Shown: in pieces, positions 63,923 to 64,000 of the stretch | Numbering within the stretch: position 1 is the first letter of the stretch | Layout: each line of letters opens with the position of its first letter | From: Lamellibrachia columna | Lineage: Eukaryota; Annelida; Polychaeta; Sabellida; Siboglinidae | DNA length: 64,000 nucleotides | NCBI GenBank assembly: GCA_963662155.1 | Contig: OY759261.1 | Coordinates: 5,318,227 to 5,382,226, forward strand | Direction of reading: 5' to 3' | Position numbers and translations under genes: made by a program | Notes under the pieces: generated by a model | What the model saw: only the letters and a program-made list of their open reading frames with translations | What the model was told of the DNA's origin: nothing | The model's database searches: none

Positions 63923-64000
63923 ATAGTTGCTCGTATGGACATACGGGCGGAGGAGGAGGTAGCTCTCGAGTTGTTCACGTGTTTCGGCTGCGACGTTCTC
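63923..64000 (+). CDS. TMEM177: TMEM177-like protein, second coding exon (cut by window edge)
   Basis: Acceptor gtcgtttttcag ends at 63922. The frame continues in phase 0 from the 62152 donor: IVARMDIRAEEEVALELFTC then FGCDVL, 26 codons to the last base of the window with no stop. The segment corresponds to the helix and FxxF..(D/V)xxSAG-type stretch after the first membrane segment in TMEM177. The intron between the two exons is 1,770 nt and holds a 32-bp minisatellite. Confidence 0.6.
   Translation, partial: MVARMDIRAEEEVALELFTCFGCDVL

Noticed and set aside
1..64000. tRNA, rRNA, snRNA genes
   Set aside because: No cloverleaf boxes or conserved rRNA/snRNA words noticed; a covariance-model search would be needed to exclude them.

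Overview
This window is invertebrate nuclear DNA. It has spliced genes with GT-AG introns, degraded LINE fragments and an extreme load of minisatellites. My best guess is amphioxus (cephalochordate), judged from the minisatellite-packed introns and the CR1-like and RTE-like LINE pieces. A mollusc or other marine invertebrate cannot be excluded.

One gene fills almost the whole window. On the minus strand, from the ATG at 60159 down to 11420, I could join nine consecutive exons by hand. They carry canonical splice sites and compatible phases (849 nt, 283 codons, no stop). They encode the N-terminal FERM domain of a band 4.1-like protein of the EPB41L5/EPB41L4B (Drosophila yurt) group. The tenth exon was not found and the gene runs off the left edge. 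Introns measure about 23.1, 4.9, 11.2, 0.57, 3.7, 0.37, 2.8, 1.2 and more than 11.4 kb. Head to head with it, on the plus strand, begins a second gene. One exon (ATG at 61961) and the start of the next (63923 to the edge) look like TMEM177, a mitochondrial inner-membrane protein. The roughly 1.8 kb between the two start codons holds the presumed promoter(s) and a dead LINE tail.

Roughly half of the window (about 33 kb by my tally) is tandem repeat, in about 30 arrays with periods from 10 to 107 bp that are mostly unrelated in sequence. From left to right the largest are: 69-bp array (1-4960), 51-bp array (5217-11195), 13-bp array (12799-13680), 22-bp array split by a LINE (13681-15031), a second 51-bp array (16323-19480), 23-bp array (22143-23850), 106/107-bp array (31879-36555), 49-bp array (40280-41705), 22-bp CTAG-rich array (42804-43873), 32-bp array (45333-46829), 25-bp array (49639-50212) and 47-bp array (54730-56028). 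The very long open frames over several of these are artefacts of stop-free units.

The most striking observation is that several arrays or duplications are built from, or abut, the gene's own splice acceptors. The 106/107-bp array repeats the exon 3 acceptor plus the first 25 coding bases about 44 times. Exons 5 and 6 have smaller acceptor duplications, and exon 7 has an array starting at its acceptor. Exon 8 is preceded by about 930 nt with no AG on the sense strand. No rRNA, tRNA, CRISPR or prokaryotic features were seen.
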